Source: Williamsia sterculiae (GTDB taxonomy: Bacteria > Actinomycetota > Actinomycetes > Mycobacteriales > Mycobacteriaceae). Taken from it: a stretch of DNA of 64,000 nt. Below, in pieces: positions 8,814 through 16,632 of the stretch (positions within the stretch are counted from its first letter, which is position 1; every line of letters begins with the position of its first letter). The notes beneath the pieces are model-generated. The model saw nothing but the letters and a program-made list of their open reading frames with translations. It searched no databases and was not told the DNA's origin. The position numbers and the translations under genes were made by a program. Where the stretch lies: contig NZ_FTNT01000001.1 of assembly GCF_900156495.1 (NCBI RefSeq), positions 186,001 through 250,000 on the forward strand, written 5' to 3'.

Positions 8814-10505
8814 ATGCCGCTGATAGAGGAACTGCCGACCTTCTTCGGGCCAGATGAGGGCCCACTCTTCGGCGTCCTGCACATACCGAAGGACCGACTA
8901 GTCCGAGGTGCGGTACTCGTGTGTGGATCGGTCGGAAAGGACGGCGCGGATGTTTGCAGGGCGATGCGACTGCTCGGAAACGACCTTGCGAAAGCCGGTA
9001 TTGCATTGTTCCGCTTCGATTACCTCGGAACCGGGGACTCTGCGTTGCCTCAGCTCAGCGATAACTCGCTATCGCGATGGCAAGAGAGTGTGACTTGTGC
9101 CATAGATTATCTGTCGTCGATGGACATCTCGGAAATATCGATACTTGCAATTCGCGCAGGATGTCTCATCGTCGATTCGATGATGGACAGACTCGATGCG
9201 GTGACGCGTTTCGTCTATTGGGACCCGGTCGGATCGGGACGTTTGTTCCTCCGGGAGCAGACCACGATCTTCAGGTTGGCCGCAGGCGAGGACGACACTC
9301 CTGCCGGAGTGGTGTCGATCCTCGGGGCGCGACTCTCAGAACGGGCGGCGGCGGACCTAGGTGCGCTCCGCTTGCGCGGAGCCGAAGACCGTCCGATACT
9401 TGCCATCACACGTGTCGAAGGCTCCGACAAGCAGGTCCGCGGCCTCATCGCGTCGAAGACCACGACGAATGTGGAGGTCGAAGGGCTGGTTGAGTGCGCC
9501 CAGCCTGCGCGTGTCCTGGTGCCGATATCGCTGGCATCCATCGATGTTGCGTTCGCGTGGTTCGACAAGCAGCTTCAGGCTCCACGTGAAGCGATGTCAC
9601 CTCGGGTGACGACTGAAACCCGGATACCGGTTACGTCGACGGGCGAGTCGATCGTCGAAACCATCGAGACCATAGCGCCGAAGGGTCTGTTTGCGATCAG
9701 GTCTCATGACGGGCGGCGGGCCCAACCGCGCACGGTCGTCTTCTACACGAACGCCAACAATGGACACCACGGGCCCAACCGTGAGTGGGTGGAGCTGGGT
9801 CGCGAAGTCGCATTGAACGGCGGCCAAGCACTGCGATGGGATCGCAGGGGCGCCGGTGAAAGCGGTGTGCCGATTCGAAATGAACCGGTGTTCATGTACT
9901 CGGACCCGGGCATTGCAGACGCGGTGGATGCGGCGAGGTATGCCCGGGGCTTGTCGTCGAACCTGGCGTTCGTCGGTGTGTGCTCTGGAGCGTGGTATGC
10001 CGCTCAGGCAGGGCGAGTCATCGTCGCTGACCTGGTCGTACTCGTCAGCTCGATAATGTGGTCGTGGCGGGTGAAAAAGGCGCTGCGCGCCCAGACGATG
10101 CCATCCGACGTCGATCCCGTCGACTGGGAATTGACACGTCGAGCAAGGCTCCGTCACGCGGTGCAGCGGATGCTTCCTTACTCGATCTGGCGTCAACTCG
10201 GAGTGAGAGGGGTGGCCCAAGTGCCTGAAGTCTTGGTTGCACCGCTCTCCCGACAGGGATCCGCGGTGGAGATCGTGTTGTGCCCGAGCGACACCAAACT
10301 CTTTGATGACAATCACGGTGAACGGGGCCTCGGAAGGTTGGCATCTACTCGACAGCCGCCGCACATGACCGCTCTTCCGACCGGCGATCATGCCGCTTAC
10401 CACCAGACGGTGCTTACTGCGATACGTCAGACCACTCTTGATTGGGTAAGCAAAGATGGAATAGCACCCGAACCACTACGCGTGAATTCCATGTCGGCTC
10501 GTTAG
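8814..10505 (+). CDS. Tandem alpha/beta-hydrolase protein, exosortase-hydrolase-like second half
   Basis: About 563 residues with two consecutive alpha/beta-hydrolase folds. The first (residues about 1-250) has the strand/turn GIALFRFDYLGTGDS but its nucleophile-elbow position reads ILAIRAGCL, lacking Ser, Cys or Asp. The second (about 290-555) has LRWDRRGAGESG and the elbow FVGVCSGAWYA, a G-x-C-x-G box like that of hydrolases linked to exosortase/exopolysaccharide loci; a late GDHAAYH could supply the catalytic His. The ATG at 8814 is chosen because GGAG lies 7 bases upstream; a TTG at 8799 is unlikely. No signal peptide is seen. It stands between the polysaccharide and aminoacyl-carrier-protein loci and may cleave or transfer acyl groups, but its substrate is unknown. 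Confidence 0.65.
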   Translation: MPLIEELPTFFGPDEGPLFGVLHIPKDRLVRGAVLVCGSVGKDGADVCRAMRLLGNDLAKAGIALFRFDYLGTGDSALPQLSDNSLSRWQESVTCAIDYLSSMDISEISILAIRAGCLIVDSMMDRLDAVTRFVYWDPVGSGRLFLREQTTIFRLAAGEDDTPAGVVSILGARLSERAAADLGALRLRGAEDRPILAITRVEGSDKQVRGLIASKTTTNVEVEGLVECAQPARVLVPISLASIDVAFAWFDKQLQAPREAMSPRVTTETRIPVTSTGESIVETIETIAPKGLFAIRSHDGRRAQPRTVVFYTNANNGHHGPNREWVELGREVALNGGQALRWDRRGAGESGVPIRNEPVFMYSDPGIADAVDAARYARGLSSNLAFVGVCSGAWYAAQAGRVIVADLVVLVSSIMWSWRVKKALRAQTMPSDVDPVDWELTRRARLRHAVQRMLPYSIWRQLGVRGVAQVPEVLVAPLSRQGSAVEIVLCPSDTKLFDDNHGERGLGRLASTRQPPHMTALPTGDHAAYHQTVLTAIRQTTLDWVSKDGIAPEPLRVNSMSAR

Positions 10506-10563
10506 GGGACCCCACGACGAGCGGGACACGTGTCATTGAGTGCCCACTGGACGCGGCGTGACG

Positions 10564-11526
10564 TCAAGCCACCAGTTCCGAACGAACGTGTTCAGGCCAC
10601 CTGGTGATGTCGATCCCGTGGGTTCGGAACATCGCCAAGGCAATACGTTCCATCCCGAATCCAACACACGCGCTATGTGCGACCTCGCCGTCGGCGGTAC
10701 GAATGTCGAAGGTCTCACCGAAGTGATCCTGATGACAGTTGCAGGACACGACAGCAGTACCGTCGTCGAGGTCGCCGTAGAGGCGAACCACCAGTTCGGT
10801 TTTGAGGTTCTCGTCGCGCTGATTGGCGGCGAGCATCTTGCCCGCGCGACCGAAGAACGGGTCGTTGGCGATCACCGGCGTGGCATCGAGACCGAGGTCC
10901 TCCAACACCTGCAGACCGCGGGGGATCCACGACTCCCGGTGTTCGACGGCTGATTGCGGATCGCCGACCCGCACGTACTCGTGCATGCGGAAGGCCTGCA
11001 TGCGTGCGGGGTCGATGGCGGGCTCGTGCCGGAAGCAGTATCCGTAGATGTCGAGCAGCTCACCGCCCTCCGGCAAGGTGCCGGTCAACGTCGAATAGCT
11101 GGGGTGGCATGCCGCCGAGACCAACATGGTGCCCGCAGACTCCAGATGACTATCCCAGTCACGTCCGGCCTCACGGTCGGCGAGAAGGGCGCGGTGTTCC
11201 TTGTTGCCCCCGTCGAAAGTCCGGATCGCTCCGGTCAGGTTGGGGAAAGACGCTATGTAGTCGGTCTTCTCGAAGGATTCACGTGGGAACACCGGCGGAA
11301 ATCGCAGCGTCTTCGGCGCAGTTCCATGGGCCGCGCGTCCCTCGCTCAATACACGTGCATCGATTGAATCGATGACGCGCTCGAAATCTGCCCCCCGGCC
11401 GTACAAACCCTCGACGCCGGTCGCGAACAACAATCCCGCGGAGAGCAACTCATCACGGAAATCGCGGCGTGCGGCGTCGAGTTCGCTGATTACCGCTCGA
11501 TCGGTGGCATCGGTCGATGTGGTCAT
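10564..11526 (-). CDS. Amino acid:[carrier protein] ligase (class II aminoacyl-tRNA synthetase homologue)
   Basis: A 320-residue stand-alone catalytic core of an atypical seryl-tRNA-synthetase type, with no tRNA-binding domain. Characterised relatives in Bradyrhizobium and Agrobacterium activate small amino acids with ATP and load them on the phosphopantetheine of a partner carrier protein. Class II motif 2 is seen as FRHEP (residues 165-169) and motif 3 as GFGMERIALAMF (289-300). The three zinc ligands of the family correspond to C140, E183 and C287. AGGGGG lies 6 bases before the ATG. It is 41 bases downstream of the acyl-CoA-dehydrogenase homologue, on the same strand, and its probable partner carrier protein begins about 1.4 kb away on the opposite strand. 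Confidence 0.9.
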   Translation of the reverse strand: MTTSTDATDRAVISELDAARRDFRDELLSAGLLFATGVEGLYGRGADFERVIDSIDARVLSEGRAAHGTAPKTLRFPPVFPRESFEKTDYIASFPNLTGAIRTFDGGNKEHRALLADREAGRDWDSHLESAGTMLVSAACHPSYSTLTGTLPEGGELLDIYGYCFRHEPAIDPARMQAFRMHEYVRVGDPQSAVEHRESWIPRGLQVLEDLGLDATPVIANDPFFGRAGKMLAANQRDENLKTELVVRLYGDLDDGTAVVSCNCHQDHFGETFDIRTADGEVAHSACVGFGMERIALAMFRTHGIDITRWPEHVRSELVA

Positions 11527-11567
11527 GTGAATCCCCCTGAGAGTGTCGGCGAATCGGCGTATCGCGG

Positions 11568-12731
11568 TCAGCGGTAAGCGAGCACGAGCTGCGAGTTGTT
11601 GGCTCGAATCCGATCATTCGACACCATCAGCTGTGGTCCGAACGAGTCGCGCAGCAACCGACCCATCGACGCGGGGTGATCCTCGCGATAACCACTGATC
11701 CCGCAGAGCTGCAGTGCACCGACCACCACATCGACGACCGTGGTGGACGCATCCAGCTTCAGGTTGTTCATCGCCAGAGTGAAACCGACGGTGGGGTCCG
11801 GTTCACCGCTGGCGAGAAACTCCTCGTATCGACGAATCGCCTGGTTCACCGACGAAGCGAAACGCTGGTGGATGACAGTGAGATCGGCGAACTTGACCGC
11901 CTGCGGGGGAGGGCCTGAACCTGCGTTCTTGCGTGCGGCGGAACGGACCTGGGCGCGTGCCTTGGCCATGGCCGCGTCGGCGATCCCCAACCACACCGAT
12001 GCCCAGAGGGTGTGCGACGCGGGCAGCATGGTGTGTGCCGAGATGGTGGCGTAATCGACCGGAAGCACATTGGCGGCAGTGGTGTCGGTGTGTAGGAGGA
12101 ACCCCGGACTGCAGGTCCCGCGAAAACCGAGGACGTCCCACGTCCCCGTCTTCCGCAGTTCTGTGTCGTCGCGTGGGCAGGCCACCAGTACCTGGTCTGT
12201 CGATGGGCTGTCGGCGTTGCGGCGGGCAGTAGCGAAGATGTAGTCGGCGTATTCCCCGTAAGAGATGACCGGTGCGTTCTTGTCCAGTGTGATCCGGTCG
12301 CCGTCGGGAACCACCGCGCAACTGGAGTTCCGCACGTCGCCACCGGTGGTGATCTCGGTGGTCGCCGAGGCCAACAATGATTCGTCCGCGGCGATGGTCC
12401 TGGTCAGCTCGGCGATCGGTCCCTGCGTCGCGTGGAAACGCAGGCTGAGGGCCTGCGTGTGATGCATCGCGTAGACCATCGCGCTGGAACTGCAGGCCGC
12501 GCCCAGCTTGCGCGCGATCGCGGCCAGGTCGGTGATGGAGGTGCCACGACCGCCGAGTTCGGCAGGTAGCGAGCAAGACAAGAGACCGTCAGCCCGCATT
12601 GCCTCCACCGCTTCACGCGGAAAGCGAGCTTCCCGATCGACCTCGTCGGCGGCTGAACCGGCAGCGGCCACTGTGGCGGTCGGGTCCGGAACATTCACAG
12701 AACTGGGCACATGCGTAGAGGTGGTGGTCAC
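11568..12731 (-). CDS. Acyl-CoA dehydrogenase family flavoprotein, probable aminoacyl-carrier-protein oxidase
   Basis: About 387 residues with the three-domain acyl-CoA dehydrogenase layout: an alpha-helical N-terminus, a beta domain (DRITLDKNAPVISYGEYADY, WDVLGFRGTCSPGF) and a C-terminal helical bundle ending LRDSFGPQLMVSNDRIRANN. The GTG at 12731 is preferred over an ATG 24 bases upstream because a GGGGGGA ribosome binding site precedes it. The canonical C-terminal catalytic Glu (as in EGT) is not at its usual place, where MVSNDRI is found. Homologues beside aminoacyl-carrier-protein ligases probably oxidise the carrier-bound amino acid, as prolyl-carrier-protein oxidases do, using bound FAD. 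It is the first gene of a two-gene minus-strand operon. Confidence 0.8.
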   Translation of the reverse strand: MTTTSTHVPSSVNVPDPTATVAAAGSAADEVDREARFPREAVEAMRADGLLSCSLPAELGGRGTSITDLAAIARKLGAACSSSAMVYAMHHTQALSLRFHATQGPIAELTRTIAADESLLASATTEITTGGDVRNSSCAVVPDGDRITLDKNAPVISYGEYADYIFATARRNADSPSTDQVLVACPRDDTELRKTGTWDVLGFRGTCSPGFLLHTDTTAANVLPVDYATISAHTMLPASHTLWASVWLGIADAAMAKARAQVRSAARKNAGSGPPPQAVKFADLTVIHQRFASSVNQAIRRYEEFLASGEPDPTVGFTLAMNNLKLDASTTVVDVVVGALQLCGISGYREDHPASMGRLLRDSFGPQLMVSNDRIRANNSQLVLAYR

Positions 12732-12970
12732 CGATTCCCCCCGGTGGACGGGCACGCGTGTTTCCCCACAGCATTGGATTACCCGTGCGATATTGCGGTA
12801 CCGTCAAACCGTATCGCACGGCACCCTGTTTTACGAGTGCGTGGTGCGCTCTGTAACGGATTGACCCGACATTGGCGACGTACCTGACGACGCGGATTGG
12901 GAAGTTCGTGAATGTTTAGTGGATCGAGTCCGTCGGGGCCTCGATCGGACCGTCGGCAGGGGGATAAGAC
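12732..12970. promoter_or_regulatory. Divergent promoter region of the aminoacyl-carrier-protein module, with nested palindromes
   Basis: This 239-base gap lies between oppositely oriented halves of one pathway. At its centre CCGTGCGATA (12783-12792) is exactly inverted as TATCGCACGG (12812-12821). Between these arms is the perfect 8-base palindrome CGGTACCG (12796-12803) inside the near-palindrome TTGCGGTACCGTCAA. This architecture fits a dimeric or tetrameric repressor operator controlling both directions. No regulator gene is present in the module itself. The AGGGGG before the carrier-protein ATG lies near 12957-12962. Confidence 0.6.
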
Positions 12971-13210
12971 ATGCAGGACCGGATCAGGAAAGTTCTTGCG
13001 GCACACGGGAAGATGGCGGTGGATCCGACAGTCGTCGACGCTGGTGCCGATCTCTACGAGTTGGGTTTGACCTCACATGCCAGCGTCAATGTCATGTTGG
13101 CTTTGGAGGACGAATTCGACATCGAGTTCCCTGACGAGGATCTGAAGAAGTCGACCTTTTCCTCGGTGTCCAACCTGGAGTCGGTCGTCGGGAGATTGGC
13201 CGAGGAATGA
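12971..13210 (+). CDS. Acyl/aminoacyl carrier protein
   Basis: A 79-residue acidic four-helix carrier protein. The phosphopantetheine attachment site is Ser35 in YELGLTSHASV, where the usual D-S-L is T-S-H. Helix 2 (VNVMLALEDEFDIEFPD) and the C-terminal SVSNLESVVGRLAEE match carrier proteins. The ATG has AGGGGG about 8 bases upstream. The stop overlaps the DUF1839 start (ATGA). It is the expected acceptor of the amino acid loaded by the ligase encoded at 10564-11526 and of the phosphopantetheine added by the transferase encoded at 17738-18151. Confidence 0.93.
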   Translation: MQDRIRKVLAAHGKMAVDPTVVDAGADLYELGLTSHASVNVMLALEDEFDIEFPDEDLKKSTFSSVSNLESVVGRLAEE

Positions 13211-14184
13211 CCACCGCTGGGGCGAACGCGGTGGAACGAAGGCTGGTGGACATCGCCGAGTACACCGCCCACGTCAGCCATACGGACGACAACCGGATCT
13301 GGCGTGAGACGAACTGTTACGTCGACGTGTGGATCGAGACGCTGAATCTGCTGGGCCTCGACCCGGTCCCGTCCTTCGCCGGCGCTCTCGCCGCTGACCA
13401 CGACGGGCAGCAGTGGACCTTCATCAAGCCGGATCCTGCTGATCTGCGGGTGCTGTACGGCCTCGAGGTCGCAGAGGACGCCCTGTGGCGGCCGGTGCTG
13501 GAGACCGTGCAAAGCGGCCCCGCGCGCAACATGCTGCACACGGTCGAGGTGGACAGTTGGTGGCTACCCGACACCGCAGGCACCGACTACCGGTCCGGGC
13601 ACGTCAAGACGACGATCGTGCCGTTGCGGGTGGATTCTGACGCCCAGACGATGACCTACCTGCACAACTCGGGGATGTACCGCTTGGAGGGTGATGACTT
13701 CGTCGGGATCTTCGGCCTGAACAACCCGCCCGCGGAAGTGCTCCCGCCGTATGTCGAGCAGATCCGGTGGTTCCCGGAGCGGGCCCGGCCTGAGTTGGTG
13801 GTCGATGCAGTGCGGGGGCATCTCGCTCGCCGGCCGGCCGCGAACCCTGTCGAACGACTGGCCGAGTCGGTGCGTGAGGCCACCATCTGGTTGCCAGGCG
13901 CCGGTATGGAGACTTTCCACCGCTGGGCGTTCGCGACGCTGCGGCAGTGCGGCTCCACCGCGGAACTCGCCGCCGACCTGGTCAGCTGGCTCGACGATGC
14001 GGGCGTGACCGGGGCCGCGGAAGCGCGTCAGCCGTTCCTCGACTTCGCCGCCGATGCGAAAGCGGTGCAGTTCAAGATGGCGCGGGCCGCACGTGGTCGC
14101 ACCGTGGACGTGGACTCCACCACCGAGGCCATGGTCAAGTCCTGGGACCGTGCGATCGACATCGTGATCGCCGCGGTGGCATGA
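13207..14184 (+). CDS. DUF1839 family protein, candidate aminoacyl transferase
   Basis: A 325-residue cytoplasmic protein of the DUF1839 family, repeatedly found beside aminoacyl-carrier-protein ligases. Conserved segments are WRETNCYVDVWIETL with Cys37, LYGLEV, the block VEVDSWWLPDTAGT, and YRSGHVKTTI with His132. An early Cys and a later His in this arrangement recall the papain-like fold of BtrH, which moves an acyl group from a carrier protein to an aminoglycoside. A thiol acyltransferase role is therefore my inference, not an established activity. It overlaps the carrier-protein gene by 4 bases and lies 6 bases before the GH2-like gene, so it is clearly in one operon. Confidence 0.8.
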   Translation: MTTAGANAVERRLVDIAEYTAHVSHTDDNRIWRETNCYVDVWIETLNLLGLDPVPSFAGALAADHDGQQWTFIKPDPADLRVLYGLEVAEDALWRPVLETVQSGPARNMLHTVEVDSWWLPDTAGTDYRSGHVKTTIVPLRVDSDAQTMTYLHNSGMYRLEGDDFVGIFGLNNPPAEVLPPYVEQIRWFPERARPELVVDAVRGHLARRPAANPVERLAESVREATIWLPGAGMETFHRWAFATLRQCGSTAELAADLVSWLDDAGVTGAAEARQPFLDFAADAKAVQFKMARAARGRTVDVDSTTEAMVKSWDRAIDIVIAAVA

Positions 14185-14190
14185 GTCGAG

Positions 14191-16632
14191 GTGAAGGATC
14201 TTTGTCTCACGGCCTGTGAACCCGGGACGCTCGCGAGACCATCGGAACTGACCGATGCGCGGCAGGTCGCCAACCTGCCGGTCGACAGCCCCGGGTTGGT
14301 GTCCACCGTCGACAGCTGGCGGACACTGTGTCCGGACGGTGCGACAGACGACCTCGACTGGTGGTTGCAGGCAACCGTCGACGCGGACACGACCACGACC
14401 ATTCGCTTCGACGGCCTCACCTTCCCGGCGACGGTGTTCGTGGACGATCAGGTGGCGGCGACCGTGGAGTCGATGTTCCTGCCGGTCACAGTGGTTGTCC
14501 CCGCGGGGACCCATCGCCTGACCATCTGCTTCCACTCGCTCACCGCGTGGGCGAAGAAGCGGCGCCCGCGTGGTCGGTGGCGGTCGTCGTTGGTCGCGAC
14601 GCAGGGGCTGCGGTGGGCGCGGACGACTCTGCTGGGCAGGGCGCCCGTGTACGGAGGCAACCCGGCGCCCGTGGGAGTGTGGCGGGCGGTGAGCATTCAC
14701 CCGTTGCCGGCGGTCGACGACCTCCGCGTACGCGCGCAGCCCGACACCGGACTGGTCGACGTCGACGGGGTCTGTCACTCAGGTGACGGGGCCGCGGCGG
14801 ACGGTCTCAGGTTGACTGTCGCCATCATCGACGCCGTCACCGGTGAGCAGGTCGGCAGCGGTGACACCCAGTCGCGCGCGGATGGCGGTTTCACTGTCGC
14901 GGTCTCGGTGCCCGAGCCGAGGCTCTGGTGGCCCAACGGTTATGGCGAGCAGCACCGCTACCGCGCCGTCGTATCCGGTGATGTCGAGACGGTCGAGCGC
15001 ACCATTGGGTTCCGTACCCTCGCCGCCGATGTCGCCGATGACGGCTTCCGTCTGATGGTCAACGGTGTTCCCATTTTCTGTCGCGGCGCGGTATGGACCC
15101 CTGCCGACCCTGCCGGTTTGTACACCGACGAGGAGAACATCCGTCGACGTCTGACCGCGCTGGCACAAGCGGGCGCCACCATGGTCCGCATCCCCGGAGG
15201 ACTTGTCTACGAACAACCCGAGTTCTGGACGGTCTGTGCCGAACTCGGGCTGCTGGTGTGGCAGGACGCGATGCTGGCCACCTTCGATCCCCCCGACGAT
15301 CTGTCCGATGTGATGATCCGCGAACTGCGGACCGTGCTGGACGCGGTGTCGGGGAACCCCGCCATCGCGGTGGTGAGTGGGGGCAGCGAGACCATCCAGC
15401 AACCGGTGATGCTGGGGTTGGCGGGGGAGGCGTATCGGATGCCGCTGCTGGAGCAGGGCTTCCGGTCCGTGGCCGAGGAACGCGGGATCCCGTACGTCGA
15501 ATCGTCGCCGAGTGCCCCGCCCGGGAGTGGACGATTTCCGTTGCGCGCCGACACCGGTGTCAGCCATTGGTTCGGTGTCGGAGGATATCGACGGCCACTG
15601 GCCGACGTCCGCAGTGCCGGGGTCCGATTTGCCGCCGAGTCCCTGGCCTTCGCCATCCCCCCGTCGCCGGACGCGGTGGAAAAGTATTTCGGCTCGGCAG
15701 CCGCCGCGGGGCACCTCCCCGTGTGGAAGGCGGGTGTTCCCAGGGACCGCGGTTCCGCCTGGGATTTCGAGGACACGAGAGACCATTACGTCGCCGAACT
15801 CTTCGGCATCGATCCGATGGCCCTCCGCAGCAGGGACCCGGAACGGTACCTGCAGCTGGGACGGGTCACGGTGGCCGAGACGATGTTCCGCTGCTACGTC
15901 CACTGGCGCGCCGACCCGACCTGCGGCGGCGCTCTGGTCCTGACCGTGGGCGACCTGGCGCCCGGCGCCGGGTGGGGGTTGCTGGACGTGGACGGCTCCC
16001 CCAAGCTGCCGGTGGCGATGCTGACCCGGGTCTGGCGCCCGGTGACGGTGCTGCTGACCGACGTCGGCATGGCCGGGATCCGGATCGACGTGCACAATGA
16101 CACCGATCGGGATCTGGTGGGCGCGATCGACCTCGTGGCCACCGGTGATGGCGGTGCCACGGTGATCGAGGGATCGCGGCCGGTCACCGTTGCGGCGCGT
16201 GGTTCGGTCACCATGGTGGACGCGGAGGTGACGGGGGTGTTCCGCGACCTGTCCGACGCGTACCGATTCGGTCCGCAGGTCGCAACCGCGGTCGAGGTGG
16301 GACTACGTGTCGCAGAACACATCGTGGCGCGAGATGTGCTGGTGGTGGATGAACGACCATGGGCGCCGACACCATCTCCGATGACGGCTGTGGCCACCCG
16401 ACTCGACGAGTCGGCGTGGGAGCTCGAGATCAGGTCGGATGTAGCAGTGCGCTGGGTAGAGATCCGGTGCACCGGGTGGGAAGCGGAGGATTCGGTGTTT
16501 CATCTCGCTGCGGGGTTGCCGTACCGGGTGCGGCTGACGCCGCTGACGTCGCAGGTCGCCGATCAGGGGCCGAGCGGTTGTGTCGACACCCCTGACCGGA
16601 CCGCGGTCGTCCCGATCGAGGTGGACAGGTGA
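14191..16632 (+). CDS. Glycoside hydrolase family 2 / beta-mannosidase-like protein, cytoplasmic
   Basis: An 813-residue protein with GH2 architecture: an N-terminal jelly-roll sugar-binding domain, an Ig-like domain, a TIM barrel (residues about 290-600) and C-terminal beta domains. Recognisable barrel elements are FCRGAVWTPAD, MVRIPGGLVYE and LGLLVWQDAMLA. The acid/base position reads VVSGGSETIQ, where mannosidases have WNGNNE, so Glu is kept but the preceding Asn is Ser. The nucleophile region is RFAAESLAFAIPPS, which also keeps a Glu. No signal peptide is seen, so it should act inside the cell, perhaps on a nucleotide- or lipid-linked sugar. The GTG start lies 6 bases after the DUF1839 stop, and the stop overlaps the GT4 start. 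Confidence 0.75.
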   Translation: MKDLCLTACEPGTLARPSELTDARQVANLPVDSPGLVSTVDSWRTLCPDGATDDLDWWLQATVDADTTTTIRFDGLTFPATVFVDDQVAATVESMFLPVTVVVPAGTHRLTICFHSLTAWAKKRRPRGRWRSSLVATQGLRWARTTLLGRAPVYGGNPAPVGVWRAVSIHPLPAVDDLRVRAQPDTGLVDVDGVCHSGDGAAADGLRLTVAIIDAVTGEQVGSGDTQSRADGGFTVAVSVPEPRLWWPNGYGEQHRYRAVVSGDVETVERTIGFRTLAADVADDGFRLMVNGVPIFCRGAVWTPADPAGLYTDEENIRRRLTALAQAGATMVRIPGGLVYEQPEFWTVCAELGLLVWQDAMLATFDPPDDLSDVMIRELRTVLDAVSGNPAIAVVSGGSETIQQPVMLGLAGEAYRMPLLEQGFRSVAEERGIPYVESSPSAPPGSGRFPLRADTGVSHWFGVGGYRRPLADVRSAGVRFAAESLAFAIPPSPDAVEKYFGSAAAAGHLPVWKAGVPRDRGSAWDFEDTRDHYVAELFGIDPMALRSRDPERYLQLGRVTVAETMFRCYVHWRADPTCGGALVLTVGDLAPGAGWGLLDVDGSPKLPVAMLTRVWRPVTVLLTDVGMAGIRIDVHNDTDRDLVGAIDLVATGDGGATVIEGSRPVTVAARGSVTMVDAEVTGVFRDLSDAYRFGPQVATAVEVGLRVAEHIVARDVLVVDERPWAPTPSPMTAVATRLDESAWELEIRSDVAVRWVEIRCTGWEAEDSVFHLAAGLPYRVRLTPLTSQVADQGPSGCVDTPDRTAVVPIEVDR

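Noticed and set aside
14779-16095. Minus-strand open frame of about 440 residues opposite the GH2-like gene
   Set aside because: His/Arg/Gly-rich with no domain; the plus strand shows GH2 architecture and operon overlaps.
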